A stretch of 64,000 bases of DNA, taken from the NCBI RefSeq assembly GCF_037038585.1, contig NC_092540.1, positions 10,528,501-10,592,500 on the forward strand. Direction: 5' to 3'. This stretch comes from Patagioenas fasciata. Its lineage: Eukaryota; Chordata; Aves; Columbiformes; Columbidae. Positions within the stretch are counted from its first letter, which is position 1; every line of letters begins with the position of its first letter. The notes under the pieces were generated by a model, which worked only from the letters and a program-made list of their open reading frames with translations, did not search any database and had not been told where the DNA came from. The translations under genes were made by a program, and so were the position numbers. Below, piece after piece: positions 34,101 to 48,100 of this stretch.

Positions 34101-36181
34101 CACAATGGGCCCTGGGGACAAGGGGGGGTCCCCAGGATGTCACAATGGGCCCTGGGGACAAAGGGGGTCCCCAGGATGTCACAATGGGCCCTGGGGACAA
34201 AGGGGGTCCCCACGGTATCAGAATGGGCCCTGGGGACAAGGGGGGTCCCCTGAATGTCACAATGGGCCCTGGGGACAATGGGGGGTCCTGGGATGTCACA
34301 ATGAGCCCTGCAGACAAGGGTGGTACCCACAGTGTCTCAATGGGCCCTGGGCACAAGGGGGGGTCCCCATAGTGTCACAATGGACCCTGGGGACAAGGGG
34401 GTGCCGAGGATATCACAATGGGCCCTGGGGACAATGGGGGGTCCTGGGACCGCACAATGGGCCCTGAGGACAACGGTGGGTCCCCTGAATGTCAAAATGG
34501 GCCCTGGGGACAAAGGGGGGTCCGCAGGATGTCACAATGGGCACTGGGGACAAAGGGGGGGTCCCCAGGATGTCACAATGGGCCCCGGGGACAATGTGGG
34601 GTCCTGGGATTTCACAATGGGCCCCAGTGACAAAGGGGGTCCCCTGAATGTCACAATGGGTCCTGGGGACAATGGGGGGTCCTGGGACGTCATAATGGGC
34701 CCTGGGGACAAGGGGGGGTCCCCAGGATGTCACAATGGGCCCTGGGGACAAAGAGGGGTCCCCCGAATGTCACAATGGGCCCTGGGGACAGGGGGGTGCA
34801 GTGGATGTCACAATGGGCCCTGGGGACAATGGGGGGCATCCAGGATGTCAGAATGAGTCATGAGGACAAGGGGGGGTCCCCATGGTGTCACAATGGGTCC
34901 CCAGTGACAAGGAGGGGTCCCCATGGTGTCACAATAGGCCCTGGGGACAAAGTGGGGTCCAAGAATGTCACAATGGGCCCTGGGGACAAAAGGGGTTGCC
35001 ATAGTGCCACAATGGGCCCTGGGGTCAAAGTGGGTCTCCATGGTGCTACAATGGGCCCTGGGGACAAAGGGGGGTCCTGGGATGTCACAATGAGCCCTGG
35101 GGACAAAGGGGGTGTCCCCATGGTGCCACAACGGGCCCTGGGAGGAAGGGGATGGCCAGGATGTCACAATGGGTCCTGGGGAAAATGGGGGGTGCCCAGG
35201 ATGTCACAATGGACCCTGAGGACAAGCGGGGGTCTCCATGGTGTCACAATGGGCCCCAGTGACAAAGGGGGTCCCCTGAATGTCACAATAGGTCGTGGGG
35301 ACAATAGGGGGTCCTGGGACGTCACAATGGGCCCTGGGGACAAGGAGGGATCCCCAGGATGTCACAATGGGCCCTGGGGACAATGGGGGGTCCTGGGACG
35401 TCACAATGGGCCCTGGGGACAAGGGGGGGTCCCCAGGATGTCACAATGGGCCCTGGGGACAAAGAGGGGTCCCCTGAATGTCACAATGGGCCCTGGGGAC
35501 AAGGGGGTGCAGAGGATGTCACGATGGGCCCTGGAGACAATGGGGGGTCCTGGGACATCACAATGGGCCCTGGGGACAAGGAGGGATCCCCAGGATGTCA
35601 CAATGGGCCCTGGGGACAATGGGGGGTCCTGGGACGTCACAATGGGCCCTGGGGACAAGGGCGTGCCGAGGATGTCACAATGGGCCCTGGGGACAATGGG
35701 GGGTCCTGGGATGTCACAATGGGCCCTGGGGACAAGGTGGGGTCCCCAGGATGTCACAATGGGCCTTGGGAACAAGGGGGTCCCCCAGATATCACAATGG
35801 GCCCTGGGGACAATGTAAGGTCCTGGGCTGTCACAATGGACCCTGAGGACAAGGGGGGACCCCAGGATGTCACAATGAAATCTTGGGACAAAGGGGGTCC
35901 CCAGGATGTCACAATGGGCCCTGGGGACAAAGGGGGTCCCCACGGTGTCAGAATGGGCCCTGGGGACAAGGGGGGTCCCCTGAATGTCACAATGGGCCCT
36001 GGGGACAATGGGGGGTCCTGGGATGTCACAATGAGCCCTGGGGACAAGGGTGGTACCCACGGTGTCACAATGGGCCCTGGGCACAAGGGGGGGTCCCCAT
36101 AGTGTCACAATGGACCCTGGGGACAAGGGGGTGCCGAGGATGTCACAATGGGCCCTGGGGACAATGGGGGGTCCTGGGACG
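28193..36181 (+). repeat. Higher-order repeat of about 2.83 kb, three copies
   Basis: Copies start near 28193, 31020 and 34083. The offset is 2,827 bp between copies 1 and 2, and 3,063 bp between 2 and 3. The longer middle copy contains an extra 236-bp (six-unit) internal duplication (32415 recurs at 32651). The third copy stops near 36181. Copies are almost identical. One visible difference is GGGACG at about 29436 versus GGGACA in the middle copy. Confidence 0.9.
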
Positions 36182-39100
36182 TCACAATGGGCCCTGGGGA
36201 CAAGGAGGGCACCCCAGGATGTCACACAGGGCCCTGGGGACAATGGCGGTTCCTGGGACGTCACAGTGGGCCCTGGGAACAAGGGGGGGTCCCCAGGATG
36301 TCACAATGGGCCCTGGGGACAAAGAGGGGTCCCCTGAATGTCACAATGGGCCCTGGGGACAAGGGGGTGCCGAGGATGTCACAATGGGCCCTGGGGAAAA
36401 TGGGGGTCCTGGCACGTCACGATGGGCCCTGGGGACAAGGAGGGATTCCCAGGATGTCACAATGGGCCCTGCGGACAAGGGTGGTACCCACGGTGTCACA
36501 ATGGTCACTGGGACAAGGGGGGGTCCCTATAGTGTCACAATGGGTCCTGGGGACAAGTGGGGTCCCCTGAAAGTCACAATGGGCCCTGGGGACAATGTGG
36601 GGTCCTGGGATGTCACAATGGGCCCCAGTGACAAACGGGGGCCCCTGAATGTCACAATGGGCCCTGGGGACAATGGGGGGTCCTGGGACGTCACAATGGG
36701 CCCTGGGGACAAGGAGGGATCCCCAGGATGTCACAATGGGCCCTGGGGACAATGGCGGGTCCTGGGACGTCACAATGGGCCCTGGGGACAAGGGGGTTCC
36801 CCAGGACGTCACAATCGGCCCTGGGGACAAAGAGGGGTCCCCTGAATGTCACAATGGGCCCTGGGCACAAGGGGGTACCGAGGATGTCACAATGGGCCCT
36901 GGGGACAATGGGGGGTCCTGGGATGTCACAATGGGCCCTGAGGACAATGGTGGGTCCCCTGAATGTCACAATGGGCCCTGGGGACAAAGGGGGGTCCGCA
37001 GGATGTCACAATGGGCACTGGGGACAAAGGGGGGCGTCCCCATGGTGTCACAATGGGCCCAAGTGACAAGGAGGGTCCCCACGGTGCCACGATGGGTCCT
37101 GAGGACAAGGGCGTCCCCCAGATGTCACAATGGGCCCTGGGGACAATGGGGTTGCCCAGGATGTCACAATGGGCCCTGGGGACAATGGGAGTCCCCAAGG
37201 TGTCAGAACGAGCCCTGGGGACAAAGTGGAATCCTGGAATGTCACAATGGCCCCCAGTGACAAAGGGGTTCCCCATGGTGTCACAATGGGCCGTGGGGAC
37301 AAAAGGGGTCCCCAGGATTTCACAATAGCACTGGGGACAAAGGGGGGTCATGGGATGTCACAATGGGCTCCAGTGACAAAGAGGGTCCTCATGGTGCCAC
37401 AATGGGCCCTGGGGACAAAGGGGGTCCCCTGGATGTCACAATGGGCCCTGGGGACAAGGAGGGTCCCCAGCATGTCACAATGGGCCCTGGGGACAAAGGG
37501 GGTCCCCACGGTATCAGTATGGGCCCTGGGGACAAAGGGGGGTCCTGGGACGTCACAATGGGCCCTGGGGACAAGGGGGGGTCCTGGGACGTCACAATGG
37601 GCCCTGGGGACAAGGGGGTGCAGAGGATGTCACAATGGGCCCTGGGGACAATGTCGGGTCCTGGGACGTCACAATGGGCCCTGGGGACAAGGGGGGGTCC
37701 CCAGGATGTCACAATGGGCCCTGGGGACAAAGAGGGGTCCCCTGAATGTCACAATGGGCCCTGGGGACAAGGGGGTGCAGTGGATGTTACAATGGGCCCT
37801 GGGGACAATGGGGGGTGTCCAGGATGTGAGAATGAGTCCTGAGGACAAGGGGGGGTCCCCATGGTGTCACAATGGGTCCCCAGTGACAAGGAGGGGTCCC
37901 CATGGTGTCACAATAGGCCCTGGGGACAAAGTGGGGTCCAAGAATGTCACAATGGGCCCTGGGGACAAAAGGGGTTGCCATGGTGCCACAATGGGCCCTG
38001 GGGTCAAAGGGGGTCCCCATGGTGCTACAATGGGCCCTGGGGACAAAGGGGGGTCCTGGGATGTCACAATGGGCCCTGGGGACAAAGGGGGGTCCTGGGA
38101 TGTCACAATGGGCCCTGGGGACAAAGGGGTGCAGAGGATGTCACAACGGGCCCTGGGAGCAAGGGGGTGGCCAGGATGTCACAATGGGTCCTGGGGAAAA
38201 TGGGGGGTGCCCAGGATGTCACAATGGACCCTGAGGACAAGCGGGGGTCTCCATGGTGTCACAATGGGCCCCAGTGACAAAGGGGGTCCCCTGAATGTCA
38301 CAATAGGTCCTGGGGACAATGGGGGGTCCTGGGAGGTCACAATGGGCCCTGGGGACAAGGAGGGATCCCCAGGATGTCAGAATGGGCCCTGGGGACAAAG
38401 AGGGGTCCCCTGAATGTCACAATGGGCCCTGGGGACAAGGGGGTGCAGAGGATGTCACAATGGGCCCTGGGGACAATGGGGGGTCCTGGGACATCACAAT
38501 GGGCCCTGGAGACAAGGAGGGATCCCCAGGATGTCACAATGGGCCCTGGGGACAAGGAGGGATCCCCAGGATGTCAAAATGGGCCCTGGGGACAATGGGG
38601 GGTCCTGGGATGTCACAATGGGCCGTGGGGACAAGGGTGGGTCCCCAGGATGTCACAATGGGCCTTGGGAACAAGGGGGTCCCCCAGATATCACAATGGG
38701 CCCTGGGGACAATGTAAGGTCCTGGGCTGTCACAATGGACCCTGAGAACCAGGGGGGTCCCTAGGATGTCACAATGAAGTCTTGGGACAAAGGGGGTCCC
38801 CAGGATGTCAGAATGGGGCCTGGGGACCAGGGGGGGTCCCCAGGATGTCACAATGGGCCCCAGTGACAAAGGGGGTCCCTATGGTGCCACAATGGGCCCT
38901 GGGGACAAAGGGGGTCCCCTGGATGTCACAATGGGCTCTGGGGACAAGGAGGGTCCCCAGAATGTCACAATGGGCCCTGGGGACAAAGAGCGTCCCCAGG
39001 ATGTCACAATGGGCCCTGGGGACTAGGGGGGGTCCTGGGATGTCACAATGGGCCCTAGTGACAAAGGGGGTCCCTATGGTGCCACAATGGGCCCTGGGGA

Positions 39101-42100
39101 CAAAGGGGGTCCCCTGGATGTCACAATGGGCTCTGGGGATAAGGAGGGTCCCCAGGATGTCAAAATGGGCCCTGGGGACAAAGAGCGTCCCCAGCATGTC
39201 ACAATGGGCCCTGGGGACAAAGGGGGTCCCCACGGTATCAGAATGGGCCCTGGGGTCAAAGGGGGGTCCCCATAGTGTCACAATGGGTCCTGGGGACAAG
39301 TGGGGTCCCCAGGATGTCACAATGGGCCCTGGGGACAATGTGGGGTCCCCTGAATGTCACAATGGGCCCTGGGGACAAGGGGGTGCCGAGGATGTCACAA
39401 TGGGCCCTGGGGACAATGGGGGGTCCTGGGACCTCACAATGGACCCTGAGGACAATGGTGGGTCCCCTGAATGTCAAAATGGGCCCTGGGGACAAAGGGG
39501 GGTCCGCAGGATGTCACAATGGGCACTGGGGACAAAGGGGGTGTCCCCAGGATGTCACAATGGGCCCTTGGGACAATGTGGGGTCCTGGGATTTCACAAT
39601 GGGCCCCAGTGACAAAGGGGGTCCCCTAAATGTCACAATGGGTCCTAGGGACAATGGGGGGTCCTGGGACGTCACAATGGGCCCTGGGGACAAGGAGGGA
39701 TCCCCAGGATGTAACAATGGGCCCTGGGGACAAGGGGGTGTCCCCAGGATGTCACAATGGGCCCTGCGGACAAGGGTGGTACCCACGGTGTCACAATGGG
39801 CACTGGGCACAAGGGGGGGTCCCTATAGTGTCGCAATGGGTTCTAGGGACAAGTGGGGTCCCCTGAAAGTCACAATGGGCCCTGAGGACAATGGTGGGTC
39901 CCCTGAATGTCAAAATGGGCCCCAGTGACAAACGGGGGCTCCTGAATGTCACAATGGGCCCTGGGGACAATGGGGGGTCCCGGGACATCACAATGGGCCC
40001 TGGGGACAAGGAGGGATCCCCAGGATGTCACAATGGGCCCTGGGGACAATGGCGGGTCCTGGGACGTCACAATGGGCCCTGGGGACAAGGGGGGGTCCCC
40101 TGGATGTCACAATGGGCCCTGGGGACAAGGAGGGATTCCCAGGACGTCACAATGGGCCCTGGGGACAAGGGGGTGTCCCCAGGATGTCACAATGGGCCCT
40201 GCGGACAAGGGTGGTACCCACGGTGTCACAATGGGCACTGGGCACAAGGTGGGGTCCCTATAGTGTCACAATGGGTCCTGGGGACAAGTGGGGTCCCCTG
40301 AAATTCACAATGGGCCCTGGGGACAATGTGGGGTCCTGGGATGTCACAATGGGCGCCAGTGACAAACGGGGGCCCCTGAATGTCACAATGGGCCCTGGGG
40401 ACAATGGGGGGTCCCGGGACGTCACAATGGGCCCTGGGGACAAGGAGGGATCCCCAGGATGTCACAATGGGCCCTGGGGACAAAGAGGCGTCCCCTGAAT
40501 GTCACAATGGGCCCTGGGGACAAGGGGGTGCCGAGGATGTCACAATGGGCCCTGGGGACAAGGGAGATCCCCATGGTGTCACAATAAGCCCTGGGGACAA
40601 AGTGGGGTCCTGGGATGTCACAATGGGCCCTGGGGACAATGGGGGTCCTGGGACGTCACAATGGGCCCTGGGGACAATGGGGGTCCCCACGGTGCCACGA
40701 TGGGTCCTGGGGACAAGGGCGTCCCTTAGATGTCACAATGGGCCCTGGGGACAATGGGGTTGCCCAGGATGTCACAATGGACCCTGGGGACAAAGGGGGG
40801 TGGGCAGGATGTCACAATGGGCACTGGGGACAAAGGGGGGGTCCCCATGGTGTCACAATGGGTCCCCAGTGACAAGGAGGGTTCCCCATGGTGTCGCAAT
40901 AGGCCCTGGGGACAAAGTGGGGTCCTAGAATGTCACAATGAGCCCTGGGGACAAAGGGGGGTCCTGGGATGTCACAATGGGCCCTGGGGACAAGAGGGGA
41001 TTCCTAGGATGTCACAATGGGCCCTGGGGACTTATGTGGTCCCCACGATGTCACAATATGTCCTGGAGACAAAGAGGGGTCCCCAGGATGTCACAATGGG
41101 CCCTTGGGACAATGGGGTTCCTGGGATGTCACAATGGGTCCCCAGTGACAAAGGGGGTCCCCAGGATGTCTCAATGGGCCCTGAGGACAATGGGAGGTCC
41201 CCATGGTGTCACAATGGGTCCCCAGTGACAAGGGAGGTCTCCACGGTGCCAGGATGGGTCCTGGGGACAAGGAGGTCCCCAGGATGTCACAATGGGCCGT
41301 GGGGACAAAGAGGCTCCCCAGGATGTCACAATGGGACCTGGGGACAAGGGGGTCTCCAGGAACTCACAATGGGCTCTGGGGACAATGGAGGTTCCCCAGG
41401 ATGTTCACAATAGGCCCTGAGGACAAGGGGTGGTCCCCATGCTGTCACAATGGGTCTCCAGTGACAAGGGGGTCCCCAAGGTGTCACAATGGGCCCTGAG
41501 GACAATGGGGGGTCCTGGGACGTAACAATAGGTCCTGGGGACAAGGGGGTTCCCCACAGTGTCACAATGGGCCCTGGGGACAAAGGGGGTCCGCACGGTG
41601 TTACAATGGTCCCGGGGGACAAAGGGGGATGCCCAGGATGTCACAATGGGCCCCGAGGACAAGGGGGGGTCCCCATGGTGTCACAATGGGTCCCCAGTGA
41701 CAAGGAGGGTCCCCATGGTGTCATGATGGGTCCTGGGGACAAGGGGGTCCCCAGGATGTAACAATGGACCCTGGGGACAATGGGGGGTCCTGGGACGTCA
41801 CAATGGGTCCCAGTGACATGGGGGTCCCCAGGATGTCACAATGGGCCCTGGGGACAATGTGGGGTCCTGGGATGTCACAATGGGCCCCAGTGACCAAGGG
41901 GGTCCCCTGAATGTCACAATGGGCCCTGGGGACAATGGGGGGTCCTGGGACGTCACAATGGGCCCTGGGGACAAGGAGGGATCCCCAGGATGTCACAATG
42001 GGCCCTGGGGACAATGGGGGTCCTGGGACGTCACAATGGGCCCTGGGGACACAGAGGGGCCCTAGGACGTCACAATCAGCCCTGGCGACAAGATGGGGTC

Positions 42101-45100
42101 CCCTGAGAGTCACAATGAGCCCTGGAAAGAGAGGGGGGTCCCAAGGACATCACAATGGGCCCTGGGAACAATGGGGGGTCCTGGGACGTCACAATGGGCC
42201 CCAGTGACAAAGGGGGTCCCCTGAATGTCACAATGGGCCCTGGGGACAATGGGGGGTCCTGGGACGTCACAATGGGCCCTGGGGACTAGGAGGGATCCCC
42301 AGGATGTCACAATGGGCCCTGGGGACAAGGGGGGGTCCCCAGGATGTCACAATGGGCCCTGGGGACAAAGAGGGGTCCCCTGAATGTCACAATGGGCCCT
42401 GGGGACAAGGGGGTGCAGAGGATGTCACAATGGGCCCTGGGGACAATGGGGGGTCCTGGGATGTCACAATGGGCCCTGGGGACAAGGAGGGATCCCCAGG
42501 ATGTCACAATGGGCCCTGGGGACAAGGGGGGGTCGCCAGGATGTCACAATGGGCCCTGGGGACAAAGTAAGGTCCTGGGATGTCACAATGGGCCCTGGGG
42601 ACAAGGGGGGGTCCCCAGGATGTCACAATGGGCCTTGGGAACAAGGGGGTCCCCCAGATATCACAATGGGCCCTGGGGACAATGTAAGGTCCTGGGCTGT
42701 CACAATGGACCCTGAGGACAAGGGGGGTCCCCAGGATGTCACAATGAAGTCTTGGGACAAAGGGGGTCCCCAGGATGTTCACAATGGGCCCTGGGGACCA
42801 GGGCGGGTCCTGGGATGTCACAATGGGCCCCAGTGACAAAGGGGGTCCCTATGGTGCCACAATGGGCCCTGGGGACAAAGGGGGTCCCCTGGATGTCACA
42901 ATGGGCTCTGGGGACAAGGAGGGTCCCCAGGATGTCACAATGGGCCCTGGGGACAAAGAGGATCCCCAGCATGTCACAATGGGCCCTGGGGACAAAGGGG
43001 GTCCCCACGGTATCAGAATGGGCCCTGGGGACAAGGGGGGTCCCCTGAATGTCACAATGGGCCCTGGGGACAATGGGGGGTCCTGGGATGTCACAATGAG
43101 CCCTGGGGACAAGGGTGGTACCCACAGTGTCACAATGGGTCCTGGGCACAAGGGGGGGTCCCCATAGTGTCACAATGGACCCTGGGGACAAGGGGGTGCC
43201 GAGGATGTCACAATGGGCCCTGGGGACAATGGGGGGTCCTGGGACCTCACAATGGGCCCTGAGGACAATGGTGGGTCTCCTGAATGTCAAAATGGGCCCT
43301 GGGGACAAAGGGGGGTCCGCAGGATGTCACAATGGGCACTGGGGACAAAGGGGGGGTCCCCAGGATGTCACAATGGGCCCTGGGGACAGTGTGGGGTCCT
43401 GAGACGTCACAATGGGCCCTGGGGACAAGGGGGGGTCCCCAGGATGTCACAATGGGCCCTGGGGACAAGGGCGTGCCGAGGATGTCACAATGGGCCCTGG
43501 GGACAATGGGGGGTCCTGGGATGTCACAATGGGCCCTGGGGACAAGGTGGGGTCCCCAGGATGTCACAATGGGCCTTGGGGACAATGTAAGGTCCTGGGC
43601 TGTCACAATGGACCCAGAGGACAAGGGGGGACCCCAGGATGTCACAATGAAGTCTTGGGACAAAGGGGGTCCCCACGATGTCACAATGGGCCCTGGGGAC
43701 AAAGGGGGGTCCCCTGAATGTCACAATGGGCCCTGGGGACAAGGGGGGGTCCCCAGGATGTCACAATGGGCCTTGGGAACAAGGGGGTCCCCAAGATATC
43801 ACCATGGGCCCTGGGGACAATGTAAGGTCCTGGGCTGTCACAATGGACCCTGAGGACAAGGGGGGACCCCAGGATGTCACAATGAAGTCTTGGGACAAAG
43901 GGGGTCCCCACGATGTCACAATGGGCCCTGGGGACAAAGGGGTTCCCCTGAATGTCACAATGGGCCCTGGGGACAATGGGGGGTCCTGGGATGTCACAAT
44001 GGACCCTGGGGACAAGGGGGTGCCGAGGATGTCACAATGGGCCCTGGGGACAATGGTGGGTCCCCTGAATTTCAAAATGGGCCCTGGGGACAAAGGGGGG
44101 TCCGCAGGATGTCACAATGGGCACTGGGGATAAAGGGGGGGTCCCCATGGTGTCCCAATGGGCCCAAGTGACAAGGAGGGTCCCCACGGTGCCACGATGG
44201 GTCCTGGGGACAAGGGCGTCCCCCAGATGTCACAATGGGCCCTGGGGACAATGGGGTTGCCCAGGATGTCACAATGGGCCCTGGGGACAATGGAAGGCCC
44301 CAAGGTGTTCAGAACGAGCCCTGGGGACAAAGTGGAATCCTGGAATGTCACAATGGCCCCCAGTGACAAAGGGGTTCCCCATGGTGCCACAATGGGCCCT
44401 GGGGACAAAAGGGGTCCCCAGGATTTCAAAATAGCACTGGGGACAAAGGGGGGTCATGGGATGTCACAATGGGCTCCAGTGACAAAGAGGGTCCTCATGG
44501 TGCCACAATGGGCCCTGGCGACAAAGGGGGTCCCCAGGATGTCACAATGGGCCCTGGGGACAAAGTGGGGTCCCCTGAATGTCACAATGGGCCGTGGGGA
44601 CTATGGGCGGTCCTGGGACGTCACAATGGGCCCTGGGGACAAGGGGGTGCAGAGCATGTCACAATGGGCCCTGGGGACAATGGGGGGTCGTGGGACATCT
44701 CAATGGGCCCTGGGGACAAGGAGGGATCCCCAGGATGTCACAATGGGCCCTGGGGACAATGGGGGGTCCTGGGACGTCACAATAGGCCCTGGGGACAAAG
44801 AGGGGTCCCCTGAATGTCACAATGGGCCCTGGGGACAAGGAGGGATCCCCAGGATGTCAAAATGGGCCCTGGGGACAATGGGGGGTCCTGGGATGTCACA
44901 ATGGGCCCTGGGGACAAGGGTGGGTCCCCAGGATGTCACAATGGGCCTTGGGAACAGGGGGGTCCCCCAGATATCACAATGGGCCCTGGGGACAATGTAA
45001 GGTCCTGGGTTGTCACAATGGACCCTGAGGACAAGGGGGGTCCCCAGGATGTCACAATGAAGTCTTGGGACAAAGGGGGTCCCCAGGATGTCACAATGGG

Positions 45101-48100
45101 GCCTGGGGACCAGGGGGGGTCCTGGGATGTCACAATGGGCCCTGGGGACAAGGGGGGGTCCCTATGGTGCCACAATGGGCCCTGGGGACAAAGTGGGGTC
45201 CAAGAATGTCACAATGGGCCCTGGGGACAATGGGGGGTCCTGGGACGTCACAATGGGCCCTGGGGACAAGGGGGGGTCCCCAGGATGTCACAATGGGCCC
45301 TGGTACCAAGGGGGTGCCGAGGATGTCACAATGGGCCCTGGAGACAATGGGGGGTCCTGGGATGTCACAATGGGCCCTGGGGACAATGGGGGGTCCTTGG
45401 ATGTCACAATGGGCCCCAGTGACAAAGGGGGTCCCTATGGTGCCACAATGGGCCCTGGGGACAAAGGGGGTCCCCTGGATGTCACAATGTGCTCTGGGGA
45501 CAAGGAGGGTCCCCAGAATGTCACAATGGGCCCTGGGGACAAGGGGGGGTCCCCAGGATGTCACAATGGGCCTTGGGAACAAGGGGGTCCCCCAGATATC
45601 ACAATGGGCCCTGGGGACAATGGGGGGTCCTTGGATGTCACAATGGGCCCCAGTGACAAAGGGGGTCCCTATGGTGCCACAATGGGCCCTGGGGACAAAA
45701 AGGGTCCCCTGGATGTCACAATGTGCTCTGGGGACAAGGAGGGTCCCCAGGATGTCACAATGGGCCCTGGGGACAAAGAGCGTCCCCAGCATGTCACAAT
45801 GGGCCCTGGGGACAAAGGGGGTCCCCACGGTATCAGAATGGGCCCTGGGGACAAAGGGGGGTCCCCTGAATGTCACAATGGGCCCTGGGGACAATGGGGG
45901 GTCCTGGGATGTCACAATGAGCCCTGCAGACAAGGGTGGTACCCACGGTTTCACAATGGGCCCTGGGCACAAGGGGGGGTCCCCATAGTGTCACAATGGG
46001 TCCTGGGGACAAGTGGGGTCCCCAGGATGTCACAATGGGCCCTGGGGACAATGGGGGGTCCTGGGATGTCACAATGGGCTCTGGGGACAAGGGGGTGCCG
46101 AGGATGTCACAATGGGCCCTGGGGACAATGGGGGGTCCTGGGACCTCACAATGGGCCCTGAGGACAATGGTGGGTCCCCTGAATGTCAAAATGGGCCCTG
46201 GGGACAAAGGGGGGTCCGCAGGATGTCACAATGGGCACTGGGGACAAAGGGGGGGTCCCCAGGATGTCACAATGGGCCCTGGGGACAAGGGGGTGTCCCC
46301 AGGATGTCACAATGGGCCCTGCGGACAAGGGTGGTACCCGCGGTGTCACAATGGGCACTGGGCACAAGGGGGGGTCCCTATAGTGTCACAATGGGTCCTG
46401 GGGACAAGTGGGGTCCCCTGAAAGTCACAATGGGCCCTGGGGACAATGTGGGGTCCTGGGATGTCACAATGGGCCCCAGTGACAAACGGGGGCCCCTGAA
46501 TGTCACAATGGGCCCTGGGGACAATGCGGGGTCCTGGGATGTCACAATGGGCCCTGGGGACAAGGAGGGATCCCCAGGATGTCACAATGGGCCCTGGGGA
46601 CAAGGGGGTGTCCCCAGGATGTCACAATGGGCCCTGCGGACAAGGGTGGTACCCACGGTGTCACAATGGGCACTGGGCACAAGGGGGGGTCCCTATAGTG
46701 TCACAATGGGTCCTGGGGACAAGTGGGGTCCCTTGAAAGTCACAATGGGCCCTGGGGACAATGTGGGGTCCTGGGATGTCACAATGGGCCCCCGTGACAA
46801 ACGGGGGCCCCTGAATGTCACAATGGGCCCTGGGGACAAGGGAGATCCCCATGGTGTCACAATAAGCCCTGGGGACAAAGTAAGGTCCTGGGATGTCACA
46901 ATGGGCCCTGGGGACAATGGGGGTCCTGGGACGTCACAATGGGCCCTGGGGACAGTGGGGGTCCCCACGGTGCCACGATGGGTCCTGGGGACAAGGGCGT
47001 CCCCCTAGATGTCACAATGGGCCCTGGGGACAATGGGGTTGCCCAGGATGTCACAATGGACCCTGGGGACAAAGGGGGGTGCGCAGGATGTCACAATTGG
47101 CACTGGGGACAAAGGGGGGGTCCCCATGGTGTCACAATGGGTTCCCAGTGACAAGGAGGGTTCCCCATGGTGTCACAATAGGCCCTGGGGACAAAGTGGG
47201 GTCCTAGAATGTCACAATGAGCCCTGGGGACAAAGGGGGGTCCTGGGATGTCACAATGAGCCCTGCGGACAAGGGTGGTACCCACAGTGTCACAATGGGC
47301 TCTGGGCACAAGGGGGGGTTCCCATAGTGTCACAATGGGTCCTGGGGACAAGTGGGGTCCCCAGGATGTCACAATGGGCCCTGGGGACAATGTGGGGTCC
47401 ACAGGATGTCACAATGGGCCCCAGTGACAAAGGGGGTCCCCTGAATGTCACAATGGGTCCTGGGGACAATGGGGGGTCCTGGGACGTCACAATGGGCCCT
47501 GGGGACAAGGAGGGATCCCCAGGATGTCACAATGGGTACTGGAGACAAAGGGGGGGTCCCCATGGTGTCACAATGGGCCCAAGTGACAAGGAGGGTCCCC
47601 ACGGTGCCACGATGGGTCCTGGGGACAAGGGCGTCCCCCAGATTTCACAATGGGCCCTGGGGACAATGGGGTTGCCCAGGATGTCACAATGGACCCTGGG
47701 GACAAAGGGGGGCGCACAGGATGTCACAATGGGCACTGGGGACAAAGGGGGGGTCCCCATGGTGTCACAATGGGCCCAAGTGACAAGGAGGGTCCCCACA
47801 GTGCCACGATGGCTCCTGGGGACAAGGGCGTTCCCCAGATGTCACAATGGGCCCTGGGGACAATGGGGTTGCCCAGGATGTCACAATGGGCCCTGGGGAC
47901 AATGGGAGTCCCCAAGGTGTCAGAACGAGCCCTGGGGACAAAGTGGAATCCTGGGATGTCACAATGGCCCCCACTGACAAAGGGGTTCCCTATGGTGCCA
48001 CAATGGGTCCCCAGTGACAAGGAGGGTCCCCATGGTGTCATGATGGGTCCCCAGTGACAAGGAGGGTCCCCATGGTGTCATGATGGGTCCCAGTGACAAG

